From contig MNCI01000991.1 of NCBI GenBank assembly GCA_015680685.1, forward strand, positions 1-64,000: a stretch of 64,000 nt of DNA. The letters are read 5' to 3'. This DNA is from Gnetum montanum (Eukaryota > Streptophyta > Gnetopsida > Gnetales > Gnetaceae). The translations under genes were made by a program, and so were the position numbers. The notes under the pieces were generated by a model. The model saw only the letters and a list, made by a program, of their open reading frames with translations. It searched no databases and was not told the origin of the DNA. Position 1 is the first letter of the stretch; each line of letters starts with the position of its first letter. Shown here piece by piece: positions 45,372 through 56,260 of the stretch.

Positions 45372-46157
45372 TGATGAGTGGTGAGGTACCCCTACACTCA
45401 ACCATACGAATACGAGAATTACACACGCGATCTAGTAAAAATTTGTAGACTAAGTGCTTACACACCTTATGGAACACTTACAGTTAATCATTCATTGTCT
45501 GCCTAGACTTACTTGTATTTGTAACGGTTGTATGGTTAAGTAAGTTTGAGGTATGTGATTTTTATAGTTTTTATGTTTTATCTCCTATGCTAGTGAGGTG
45601 AAGGGTGAAGAGACTAATTAACTAACTTTAACTAACTAAATAAGTCTTAATTAACCTAGCATCAGCTTCCCACTTACCGTTCACAACCTAAACCAATGCA
45701 AACTTGGTTACCAAACGCTAGTCATTACTAGGATCACCAAGCGTAACACACGTGCTCGAAGAGGTCGTACTAAGGCACTTAACTAGGAGAGAAGGGTTGA
45801 GAGAGATTTAATTAACTAATAAAACATTTAAATGATAAATATTAAATAACAATAAATAAATTCTTAATTAGCCTAATCCATGCACTGCAAGATTTATCCA
45901 AGAAGTTTTTCTTTATTGCCGTACACAAACTTGTGTTCAGGTACAATATTTGCTCGAATAAAGATCCGTTCACTTTGGAGTTCCTACTGCGGGCACATGG
46001 AAATTATTTTATCTCTGGAGAAGTCAAACTACCAAAGTTTCACTATGGTCTAGGCCTAGACTGAGAAACAAGGGAGAGCCACCTCTTATTTATAGACTTG
46101 GCGGTGCACCACGATATAGACTTGGATAAGTATTCCATGTGATATTGCATCCCATCA
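45372..46157 (-). mobile_element. S: solo LTR of the E1-like Athila family
   Basis: TGATGAGTGGTGAGG...CCCATCA, flanked on both sides by ATAGT (45367-45371 and 46158-46162). It aligns with the E1 LTRs (ACTCAACCATACGAATACGAG..., TTTATTGCCGTACACAA, TCGAATAAAGATC) but lacks a ~150-base middle block and most of the GATATC array. A single LTR with an intact target duplication is the product of recombination between the two LTRs of a former full element. Its orientation is that of E1. Confidence 0.9.
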
Positions 46158-46208
46158 ATAGTGAACATGAACTCATTCAAGGATGAATGAAACCTAAGGG
46201 GAATAGAT

Positions 46209-46723
46209 TATCATGTCCTCATTTTTGAATGATGTCAATGTATAATAAAGATGATGTCTCTTCATAACTAATGTTGTAATTATTGTAAAAGACTTTAAAA
46301 TGTAGTTGTAATTAATACCTAAATTCATGCATTGCAATAATAGTCATGTCTTTAGAGGAAACCATTGGGGGTTTGACCTAAGGTATTTATGCCTAGGCAT
46401 TAGAGCTAATAATAGCATGTAGTTGCAGAGCTAGTAAAGGTAAGTAATAGGTGTCATTGAACTAGGACAAGAAGGGGACTTACCATCCCTTCTGATAGCT
46501 GATAAGCCTAACCATGATGGTAGTGTTGGATTGCTTCTAAGGGATAGATACTAAAGAAAGATAATCCTAAGGAACACTCAAAGCATGACCCATATACATT
46601 ATTCCATATCAATAAAGCATCATTTTCTTTTTTCCTTCTTCATTTTCCTTGTCATTTTCTTTACACATAATGTCAAGTGTTATACATATTTGAAATTTGC
46701 TACATTATCTTCTTATGCATAAT
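46209..46723 (+). repeat. L 3' LTR, left piece
   Basis: TATCATGTCCTC...TTATGCATAAT. It is interrupted by E3 after ATAAT and continues for 54 bases at 59692-59745 (GTCTAATATAAC...AGGATGTCA), just as the 5' LTR reads without a break around 41371-41425. Confidence 0.82.
46719..46723. repeat. E3 target-site duplication, left copy (ATAAT)
   Basis: ATAAT directly before TGATGAG. The partner is 59687-59691, directly after CCCATCA. The uninterrupted site is visible in the L 5' LTR at about 41366-41373 (CACATAATATCTAC). Confidence 0.9.
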
Positions 46724-47618
46724 TGATGAGTGAAGAGTAAAGCGTACAACCAACCATATGAATCACTAAGCATTCATGTGTGATCTGGTTGAATTTTGTG
46801 GAATTATAGCCTTCTAAGTACATTGGTCTTTAGGAAGAAAAACTAACTGTTGCAACGATTGTCTTCCAAATTACACTTGTGAAACATGAAGGTATGGTTA
46901 AGTGCAACTAAGGCATATGATTTTTGTCATTTTTATGTTTTATGTTCTAAGTCACCTAAGAATAAAGAATAGAGAATTAAAGATATTTCATTGCTAATTT
47001 AATCTAACTAGCCAATGTTTAACTAATCCTAGCATAAGCATTAATTCCAACTTACCATACACATCTTGAACACATTTAACACTACTCAGTTACCAAACAT
47101 TAGGTGTTATTGGGATTACCAAGCACCAAGCATATGCTTGAAGTGTTTGTAGTTATGTGCTGAATTTATTGCTATTTAATCTAGCTTAATTTATTACTTA
47201 ATTAATTATTTAATTACTTAAATCATTAAGAAAATTACATAAAATACTAAATGGATAAAGGAAATAATTAATTTATTTCAAAGTGCTATCAGGTTTATCA
47301 AAAAGTTCATCTTTATTATCGCACACACTATCATGCTTAGGTATAATAGTGCTCAAATAAAGATCTATACACTCTTTGACTCCTATTGTGAGCACTTAGA
47401 AAAATATTCTAACTTTCAAGCAAGAAAACTGCAGGAGCTCTGCTACAACTATGAGACTTGTTGCCATAACTATGGCTAGTGAGTGCATATTTATAGGTGA
47501 AAATAGATACTGTGTTGATGGGGCCACGTCAATGCATCAAATCCCACATCGATGACGTCACATTGATGGGGCTACGTTGACAAGGCCTCATTGATGTAAC
47601 CCTTGATGCGACTCATCA
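46724..47618 (-). repeat. E3 3' LTR
   Basis: TGATGAGTGAAG...GACTCATCA. The polypurine tract (minus sense CATGAGGGTA) is at 47619-47628. The U3 end (47510-47615) is rich in TTGATG, CACGTCAATG and ACGTTGA repeats and holds a perfect TGACGTCA (47553-47560). Confidence 0.88.
47553..47560. promoter_or_regulatory. TGACGTCA palindrome in the E3 U3
   Basis: A perfect CRE/TGA-type palindrome, which plant bZIP (TGA) factors bind (established knowledge). It lies in the U3 repeat array of the 3' LTR, beside ACGTCA/ACGTTGA half-site-like repeats. The matching stretch of the 5' LTR (about 59600) has decayed to CTATGTCGATG. Use as an enhancer is inference. Confidence 0.5.
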
Positions 47619-47869
47619 TACCCTCATGACTAAATGAAAACTCATCCTTGAGTGAACAACAAAAGGAAAAAAAAACGTTTCTTATGAAATATTTTGAAAG
47701 GTATGGGGTTATTGACACACAAAATAACACATGAATAGCATGACAAAAGCTAAGTGCCTAAGTTTATAGTTACAATAATTACAAAACTTGGTGTTTAGGA
47801 TAACAAAATTGAACACCAAGATAAAACTAACAAATACAACTCCTTTGATGGTGTGAAGACAATGAGGAA

Positions 47870-50710
47870 GGTTAAACAGTCATAGGCTATGGAGGTTCCT
47901 GAGGCTCTGAAGAACCTTCTCCAGCTTCAGGCACACGTAGAGGTTGAGGTAGTTGTGGTTGAACTATGGTAACTACAATTTTTTATGGAGGAAAGAAGGC
48001 ATCCTATAGTACCTTTATCTTCTCCTCCTTACCCTTGGGATCATGCATAGTCCATCCAACATTGCCAATATGGGCTAACGTGAGAACATCCAAAGAATAG
48101 GGCATTGCTAGGAATAACTCCTTCATCTTGACAAACTAGGCAGCTAAAAGATTACATTCAATATCAAATGCCTTAAGAGCATTCTACAACTCATGGTAGT
48201 AATTCATCCTTTTGGCTAGGTTCTCAATAGTTTATCTTTGATTGGTGAATTGTGCCTTGAGAACCTTGAGTTTAGCATTAGCAATCTCAAGCTTTTGCTT
48301 GGCCTCCTTATGGATTTTAAACTTTGTCTTGTATAGCAAGTACAAGCTGACCACTTATTTCTCCAATTCTAACCATGTCCATTGAATAGTTAACATTACT
48401 AGATTTTCATAATTAAGAGTGGCAAGCTCCATATACTCCTTCATCTCCTTGATCTATAGCTCCTTCATGTAGATCTTTGCTTTGTTGTAGTCATTGAGCC
48501 TATCAAAGATAGGCTACTAGACATTAACTCCTTCCTTTAGTTGTTGGAGGGCCTCATTGATTTTTCCCTTTGCCATTTGAATGTGTTTTTTGTTGATTTG
48601 TTTCTATAGATTGACCTAATCTCTATAGTGATTTTTGACTCTTAAATTTGAGATCCTAATTTTTCTAAGTAGCTATCTCTATCATAGATTTTTAATGAGG
48701 AGCTTAAACTTCCTGCATGGATGGATTTCTATTTTTGGCTATAAATATCCTTAGTTTAGTGTTCATTCTAGCTAGTTTCTCTTGTTGTTGATGGATGAAA
48801 TCTACCATCTACTACTCTTGTGCATCAACATTCTATAGGTGATGATTCTTTGTAGTCAGAATCACATTCTCCTAGTGAGTCTCGTGTAAGGAACTTTGGA
48901 TATTATGCATTATGGCATTACCCAAGAATTGATCAAAGACCACCATCTTTTTGGTGTCCTCAAACTTTTTGAGCTTGTGTTGAAGTTATTTGAAACCTTC
49001 ATCATGTGTTAATGCGGTGATGAAAAATACAGGATCAGCAAGATGAGCTCTTAATTTAGCAACCTATGCAGCTAAGCTTTGGCTTTGTGCTTTGGCTATT
49101 TTGAGTTACTCCTCCAATATAATGCACTTGCTCTTTGCTTCTAGTAGATCTAATTGGGTTCCAGTGATTATATTTGGAAGATCAAAGATATTTAAAATTA
49201 GTTGTTTAATTCCCACTAGTCAGTCGAGCAACTCCTCATGCTGGGCTACGCTCAATCTATTGTTGACTATTCCTGTAGACCTTTGCACATCTTGAGTTTG
49301 AAACATCTGGTATAGACAAGGCATATGCATTCAATGCTTTAGAAATTCTATCAGAAATCACCTCTAATACTGTCTCCTATCCATGGTGTTGCATCACTAA
49401 GATAGTTGCTCCCTCGCTGTCCTCTAGATGAACCAAAAAGGTAGCAGCATTCCTAGAGATTTTGGAAATTGCTACTATTGTAAAAAAGATACCATTACCT
49501 CTTAGGCATTGGGATTTGATCTCATGGGAAATTGTGTTGTTTGGGATGAGAAAATTGACCCACCTCCTTCCATCTAACTAATGGTTTAAGCCACATCCTT
49601 GAGATGACTTATTGTTGGGTGATATATATATTGATCACCATCACTTATGCCTATTTATTGCTCTTGCTCTCACAAGAGCTACTCTTGGATGTCTTACATG
49701 TACTCAAGGACAACATGGGCCTTTGGCATTGTTTCATGAGTGGGTGATGAAGGTAGTGATTGTTGCTCCTCTTCATTAATCATGGTAGGGATCTTATCCT
49801 TTAGTATTTCTACCTAGGAGGCAATAGGAGCATGCCTAATTATGTGATTAGCATAGAGGACTATCCTTGCCCTTTTACTTACTTTTTGGATGAGGCATGG
49901 AAAAGACAAGGCCTTCCTTCACTGTTCATTTTTCTTAAATCACTTCTCTATCACTAGATACCTTAGTTATGGAAGGTTCACAGGGAATTTCTTGCTCATA
50001 GTAGCACATGCACAAGTAGAGTGGTTACCTTGCTGGGTCTCACCATTGGATTAATGTGGTAAGCCACTATCTTGAAATATACACACTCCATTGGGATGAG
50101 TGCACCATACTCTTTACGGTCCACTCCATAACTCTACTAGCTCCACTCATTCTTTATCTCTGGGTTTTCTTGTGTGGAGATCTCTACCAAATTTGTTCTA
50201 GTATCAAGCAACCCAAGGGCCTACATAATGGCCTTCACCAAGTAGAACACCTGAATGTCCTTGATCTTCATAGTGGCTCTTTCTTGCCTACCCTTTTAGA
50301 AGAAATATGTCTCTCCCATGTACCATAGGGGATAGCTTTGCAACTACATATTGACTTTTGTTGGAGCATGTTCTAAAAGTGGTTCAAAGTTTAACTGTTG
50401 GAGAACTAAATATTGGATGTCATAAGGCTTGATCTGATCAAGGCAAGCTTGAGTCAATGTCATCTCAAGTCTTGGCAGTGATCTTGGCACCTCATATTGA
50501 TGAGATTATTTAGTTATGGGAACTTCATTGAAAATATATTAGATATATTTCACTTTGGACTCCTCTCAAAGAGGTGCTATCACATGAGTTTTTGCTATAT
50601 GTTCTTGGGCTTGTTCTTGCTAACGTCTTGTAGCTCTTGGTTGTTTGTCCCTTGGTTGGGATGACCCTTCTTCATGTGGGTATTTCAGTGTAGGTGCTAT
50701 CTATAATCAC
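47870..50710 (-). pseudogene. E3 third ORF (coiled-coil protein, unassigned)
   Basis: Minus-strand reading with scattered stops. The upstream part has LVLQQLNFEPLLEHAP (about 50420-50370), TKVNM, PLWYMGETYFFW and MKIKDIQVFYLVKAIM, the pattern shared with H. The middle (about 48200-49500) is poorly readable. The end (48560-47880) reads almost continuously as a charged coiled-coil: MAKGKINEALQQLKEGVNV, KEAKQKLEIANAKLKVLKAQF, then MPYSLDVLTLAHIGNVGWTM and a Pro-rich tail VPEAGEGSSEPQEPP. Total span is up to about 900 codons. Position between pol and 3' LTR is that of env-like ORFs, but no signal peptide or membrane anchor is seen. The family is not recognised. Confidence 0.6.
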
Positions 50711-52850
50711 AACATGACCAAGGATTAGCACTTAATGTGTAACTTTAAAACATATGAAATACCTTATCTCTTGGGGTATTTACACTTGGTTAAGTTGTGA
50801 TCATGGTTAGCTTGATTATTTTAATATTATATGATTTAATAGGTTACCAAAGTGTGTTGGAAGTATTTAAATTTTATTACTTATTATTTTAATATTATTG
50901 ATTCATTAAATCCATGGAGGAGTTAGAAAATTTTTCAAAAATTTAATCATTAAAAACCTAAGGTTTGTGGTCCTCATGATGTAAAGTATACCCCTAGAAT
51001 CTACATGATTGAGGAATGGAGTGAATTGGACAAATGGTTTGAAAGTTACAAGCTCTAGAAGGTCTTGAGCTATGAAAAATTGCAAAAACTCCCCTTACAT
51101 TTGAAGAAATGGAAAAAAAATTCCTAGGTGGTGTTTGCTATATATAGAATTTTTCCCATGCATCAATTTGGCCTAGTCAACAGGGCCTAGATGACGTAGT
51201 CAACTACATTGACTGGACCTAGTTGATGTGGCTATTGACCATAGTTGACTAAGTCAAAATTAAGAAAATACAAGGAATTTTTTAGTGAAATTGGAATTAA
51301 ATGGAAGCCTAGGAGGCCAAGATGGAGATTAATTGGAGAAATGCCTTAAAAACGCATATAGCTAGATGTAACTAATGGGAATGCAAAAGAATTGATTCCC
51401 AAAATTCTTAAGGATAAGGGACTAAGTAACTCAACCAAGAGACATGCAAGTGGCTTCGTCCATAGTAGGCTTATGCCCTTTTTGCCCTTTCATAACCTCA
51501 ACTAAGAAGTCCATGGGTCCCATAGTTGATTAATGGTTATGAAAAGTTAAATTGAATTCGAAAGAATCCATTTAACAATTTTAACACATCAAACTAATAC
51601 ATTGAGTAAAACATGAAAACTAGCAGTGAGGTGAGTTATGGAAAGCATTGATGGATAAGAGAGAAAGTGGAATGGAATTCCTAATCCCTTGTGGATTTTA
51701 TGGTTAAATGACCTGATCAATTTCACCCTTAGTCTAGAGTAAAACTATCCACTTTTAGTTGCTTTGCATCACTACTCTAAGACCAAAACACCTCTTGAAA
51801 CACAAGAATTCTCCCATAAATCAAGCACCATTCCTTATTATAGAAGGAAAGAGAAGTAGGAGGTGCGAAAGGGCCTTAGTTAGAGGAGACCTTCAAGCAT
51901 GGTTAACATGCCTTTCTAGTCCCATAACTAGTGCTTATTGCTCATTATTTTGTCTAAGGGGTGTGATTGGAATTCCCATCATGTTTTTTTTGATTTTTTT
52001 ATTATTGTTATTTTTTTTGAATTTTATGTTTTTATGAATTTTTGAATGGGAACCACACCATGAAAATACTTATTTAACTTCCTGTTATTGGTTGACATGG
52101 AATGGTAAGAAATCCATGAAAATACACATGCAATCGAGTGAGTAGAGAGGCATAAAGAGTACTAAATCCCCTTGAAGTCACACCCTATTCAAACCTTTGA
52201 ACCTTTTCTAAATTTCAAACCAATCAGGGTTACAAGTTCATTAAAGTTTCATTAATGGGAAAGAAACCTTATATTTCCAAAATAAAGAGAACTGCAGAGT
52301 TTGTGGATGGGTGGCATACATGGACTCACTGCTTATTCTATGAAAAAGAGAGTTTCTCTTAGTCATCAGTCATCAAAATTCAAAAAATAGAAACCAGACA
52401 TTAGCAATAAGAAACATTAGGTACAAACCACTATTGGAAAACAGCTACAACATCACTATGTCCTATTAGCAACAAAGGAATTTTATTAGAAAATAAGGAA
52501 AATTCACACCAAAATAAAGGAAAATAGAAAATATTCAAGAAAAATAAAATATACTAATGATGTTGTAAAAAAAATTTGGAAAAATAACAAAGTGTAAAAC
52601 AAAGAGGTATAAAAACAAAGAAAGTGTGAAACAAAAAGGTGTAAGACAAAAAGGTAGAATAATAGAAGAGCCATTTTAATGATTGGCACAAATGGCCATC
52701 TCTTTCATGACTAAGTTTGAAGAAGAAGATCTAAAAAATTGAGCGAGATTGTCCATTTGAGGAAGCATTAATTTCACTAGCTTGCTTGGACTCATGCAAA
52801 GGTCTTAGTTGTTGCATGTCAACTAGCTATTTCTTGTTTGGGCTCTCAGG
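50711..52850 (-). other. E3 noncoding region between integrase and third ORF
   Basis: No coding frame recognised. It shares blocks with E1 8200-9780 (AGTGGCTTCGTCC/ATGCCC, GGGCCTTAGTTAGAGG, CCATAACTAGTGCTT, GTGGATG). A-rich and T-rich tracts are at 51985-52020 and 52500-52670. Confidence 0.6.
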
Positions 52851-53840
52851 TTTGTAGATCAATATGATCCCAAAATGAAATGTTTTATAAATGATGTAAG
52901 GCCCTTCCCATAATTTTTGGAACTCAGTTTTTTGAGGTATGTTTGTAGGGTTCTAGTAGAGGACCTTGTCTCTAGGTTAAAATTTTACCTTTTGTATTTT
53001 AAGGTCATGATGTTTTTTGTTGAATGCCTTATGTACTTTCTTTAAGGCAAAGGCTACTAATCAAATTTTATCTAGCATGTTGAGGTTGATCAATCTCTCT
53101 TTTTGTGCTACGCTAAGGTCAAGATCTAGATCATATGTAGTTGAAAGTGTACAAAGCTTGGATTAAATTAGAAGAGTTGGTAATTTTCATACACTAGCTC
53201 ATAGGGAGAGTAGCCTATGGGGATTTTCCATGTGGAGTGGTAGGCCTAAAGGGCATCATTTAGTTTCATGCTTTAGTCTCTTCTATATTTGCTAATTATT
53301 TGAGATAAGATCTTGGAGATCTCCCTATTGGTAACCTCTACTTGACCATTGTCTTGGTGATGGTAGTGTGTTATTAGTTTATGTTCAACCCCCAAGCATT
53401 GCATGAGCTTGCAAAAAGTAGCACCTATAAAATGAGTACCATTATCAAAATTAGTTCACATGGCACTCCAAACCTATTTATAACATTTTGTTGTACAAAC
53501 TGTGCAATCGTGAAAGATGTAAAGTCAACAATCGCTGTTGCTTCTGTCCATTTGGTACAATAGTTAACAATAAAGATTATGTACACCTTCCCATTTGACA
53601 TGGGCATGATGCAACCCATGAAGTCTATGCCCCAGATTTCAAAGGGTTCTAGTGGTTAGATTCATTGCTAAGATGCCTCCATTCAAGTAGTCATCCCACT
53701 ATCTTCTTGACAACGTTCACAAGAGTATATTAATTTGTGACCATCCCTAAAGATTGTTGGCCAATAATACCCTCATGAGCATATTGGAGAATGAGTAGTT
53801 AAGCAACATTAAGAATATACCAAAGAATCAAAACATTGGT
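52851..53840 (-). pseudogene. E3 integrase (decayed)
   Basis: Minus strand. The 64-codon frame 53619-53425 reads MGCIMPMSNGKVYIIFIVNY and TKWTEATAIVDFTSF, matching E1 [20 protein letters not shown]. The Asp of VDY is Asn. The C-terminal part down to about 52860 follows E1 9950-10370. Stops and shifts are frequent. Confidence 0.8.
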
Positions 53841-54340
53841 GCACACCTTGTAAAGTATGTTTATTAATCTCCATGAAGCATTTGACTTGATGAAGAAACT
53901 ATTGTTTCTTCCAGAAGTCCAAGCCTTGTGGCATCTCTTGAGTGAGAAGATAAGTGATAATGTCATCACACCATTTTGGTTCAGTAGGCACTTGTTTATT
54001 TATTGCATAGGAAAAGATGATTTCATCAGGAAATTAATAAAAAATGGACTTTCCCCTTTTTTGATCCCATTGTAACCAATTCATGAGGAAGCGAATGGCA
54101 CTATGCTTTGTGTGTACAAACACCTTGTACATAAGCACATAGTACCTAAATTTCTCCAAGGAATACACCACCACCATCAACTCTTTTTCTATTGTAATGT
54201 AGTTGAGTTGTGCATCCACAATGCTTTAGCTTGTGTAGTGGATGTAGTAAGGACATTTTTGTTCATCCAACTATGTAAGCATGACTCCCAAAACATAGTT
54301 TGATGCATCTATCATGATGTGAAATGGTATAACCTAGTCT
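53841..54340 (-). pseudogene. E3 RNase H (decayed)
   Basis: Frame 54219-54034 reads TIEKELMVVVYSLEKFRYY and HTKHSAIRFLM. The family HTDHSA has its Asp changed to Lys, so an RNase H active-site residue is lost. The downstream part matches E1 10950-11250 with breaks. Confidence 0.82.
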
Positions 54341-55240
54341 GGTACTTGTAGAATTGGAGTTTCTACAAGCTTCTTCTTAAGTTGTTAGAATGCCTTTTCA
54401 CATTCTTTGGTCCATATGAATAGAGCATCTTTCTTTGTAAGCTCGGCCAATAGTCTTGAAATATTAGAAAAATTCTCTATGAATCATTGGTAGTAGCTAG
54501 TGTGTCTAATGAATGCTCATACATCTTTAATATTTTCTAGTTGGTGGGTTATTCCTTTGATGACACTAATCATTTTAGGGTCTAGCACAATCCCTACTCA
54601 AGAAATTCTATGTCGAAGCACAATACCCTCTTGAATCATTAGATGGCTTTTCTACCAATTAAGCCAAAGATTGGTCACCATGTATCTTTTAAGGACTTTC
54701 TCAAGGAGGTCCAAGGCTTACTCAAATGTAGCACCATAGGTAGAGAAGTCATTCATGAAGACTTCCACCCTGCTACCAATCTATTGCTGAAAAATGCTTA
54801 GGACTAAGCGTTGGAAAGTTGCAGGGGCATTGCATAGACAAAAGGACATCTTATGATATGTAAAAGTCCCTAAGAAACTTGTGAATGTTGTTTTGGCATG
54901 ATCCTTGAGTGTGATATAAATTTGATTATAGCCACTATTATAATCCTAAAAGCTATATTAGCAATGCCTAAAAATAATGTCCAACACTTGGTCCACAAAT
55001 GGTAATGGGAAATAAGCTTTGAATGTCACCATGTTCAATAGCTTAAAATCAATACAGACTTACCACTTGCCATATTTCTTTGGCATAATTACAAGTGGGC
55101 TAACCCACTCACTACTAGCAATTGGATAGATGAACCCCACTTTGAGGAGTTATTTAATTTTTTCTTTGAAAATGTACTTTAATTTGGGGTTCAATTGTTG
55201 CTATAGTTGCATCTATGTCTTCATGGTTGGATTGGTATAG
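54341..55240 (-). pseudogene. E3 reverse transcriptase (decayed)
   Basis: Minus strand with several stops: EWVSPLVIMPKK, FPLPFVDQVLDII, NAPATFQRLVLSIFQQ, and the active-site box VEVFMNDFSTYG, where the first Asp of the pair is Asn. E1 has lost the second Asp of the same box. The order and spacing match E1 11692-12489. Confidence 0.85.
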
Positions 55241-55559
55241 ATGCAATGCTAGCATTTCTAAAGATTAATCCTTATGAGTTTAGGATATGACCAAGCAAAG
55301 ATTGTTGGCCATTTGTTAATCACCTTTAACAACATCCTTTTCTATTTAGGAGCAATGTTGGCATTGATTATCATTGGCTTGCAATTTTTTAGAAATGCAT
55401 ATTTCATGCCAGTAGGTAGGGTTTTCAACTCTAAGGGCTCATGTTTAAAATTTTTAGGGATTTCCAACTCTCTCCAATTAGTATCATTAGGTTCATCATT
55501 AGAGAGTTGGTGATGAACTTTCTACAGTTCATCAATGCCTTCAACATAGGCACACGTTA
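55241..55559 (-). pseudogene. E3 linker between reverse transcriptase and protease
   Basis: Corresponds to E1 12490-12870. The minus-strand reading includes EIPKNFKHEPLELKTLP-like sequence (about 55470-55420), as in E1 EIPKKFKQEPLELKPLP. Decayed; no separate function. Confidence 0.6.
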
Positions 55560-56260
55560 GGCTGTTAGTAGGTTCCACGCAAAGTGTGTTGCTTTTAGAA
55601 TTAGCTATTAGCCATTGGATACCCTCTTGATTTGTGATTGCTACGTACAAGAAGTTTTGGATTTCATTTTTTTCTATACAGTATCTGCATGGTTTGATTG
55701 ATGTGCTTTTGATAGAAAAGAGTTTCTACACATAGTTGCACTTGTTATTGTTGTACGTGATGCATGGAACTCTTTTCTTCTTAATCCTTCCAAATGCATT
55801 TTCCTTGGAAATCTCTAGGGAAAAATCTTTGATGTTCATTCGTGCATCAATAATGCCCAACCAAGTCCTTCTTGTAATGATTGGGAAGTCCCCCTTATAA
55901 TTTTCAACCTTTATCAATAAGAAATTAGTAGGATATGACCACCCATAAATAGTGGTCATAATGTCCTCCAATAATCCCAAGGGAATAGTGATGGATTGAT
56001 CTACCAATTCTAAATAGATGTTGCTCCTATTGAAACGAGGCAAGTTCCAGGCTTGGTACATTTCATGGAAAATTAAGTTGATACCAAAACCTAAATCAAG
56101 AAGGACCTTGCATAGCTCATTTCTAGTGATCTACAAGTAGATGAGAGGATTGGAAGGATCAATTCTTTTCTTGGAAATGTTGCCAACCTTTATTCAATTA
56201 GATACAACATTGATTAACATGACTATGCAGATCTTGGGAGGCATTTGGTTTGAAGGGATT
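55560..56260 (-). pseudogene. E3 aspartic protease region (decayed)
   Basis: Frame 56061-55726 (111 codons) reads MYQAWNLPRFNRSNIYLELV, then SITIPLGLLEDIMTTI, IITRRTWLGIIDARMNI and KRVPCITYN. Each block has its match in the E1 protease (LYKTWNLPLLKKSNIHLELA, IIMGRAWLSTVDTCLGI). The active-site segment upstream (about 56080-56110) is shifted out of frame. Confidence 0.82.

Noticed and set aside
47870-50710. Naming the third ORF an envelope gene
   Set aside because: Position fits Athila env-like ORFs, but no signal peptide, membrane anchor or fusion-type segment is visible in E3 or H.
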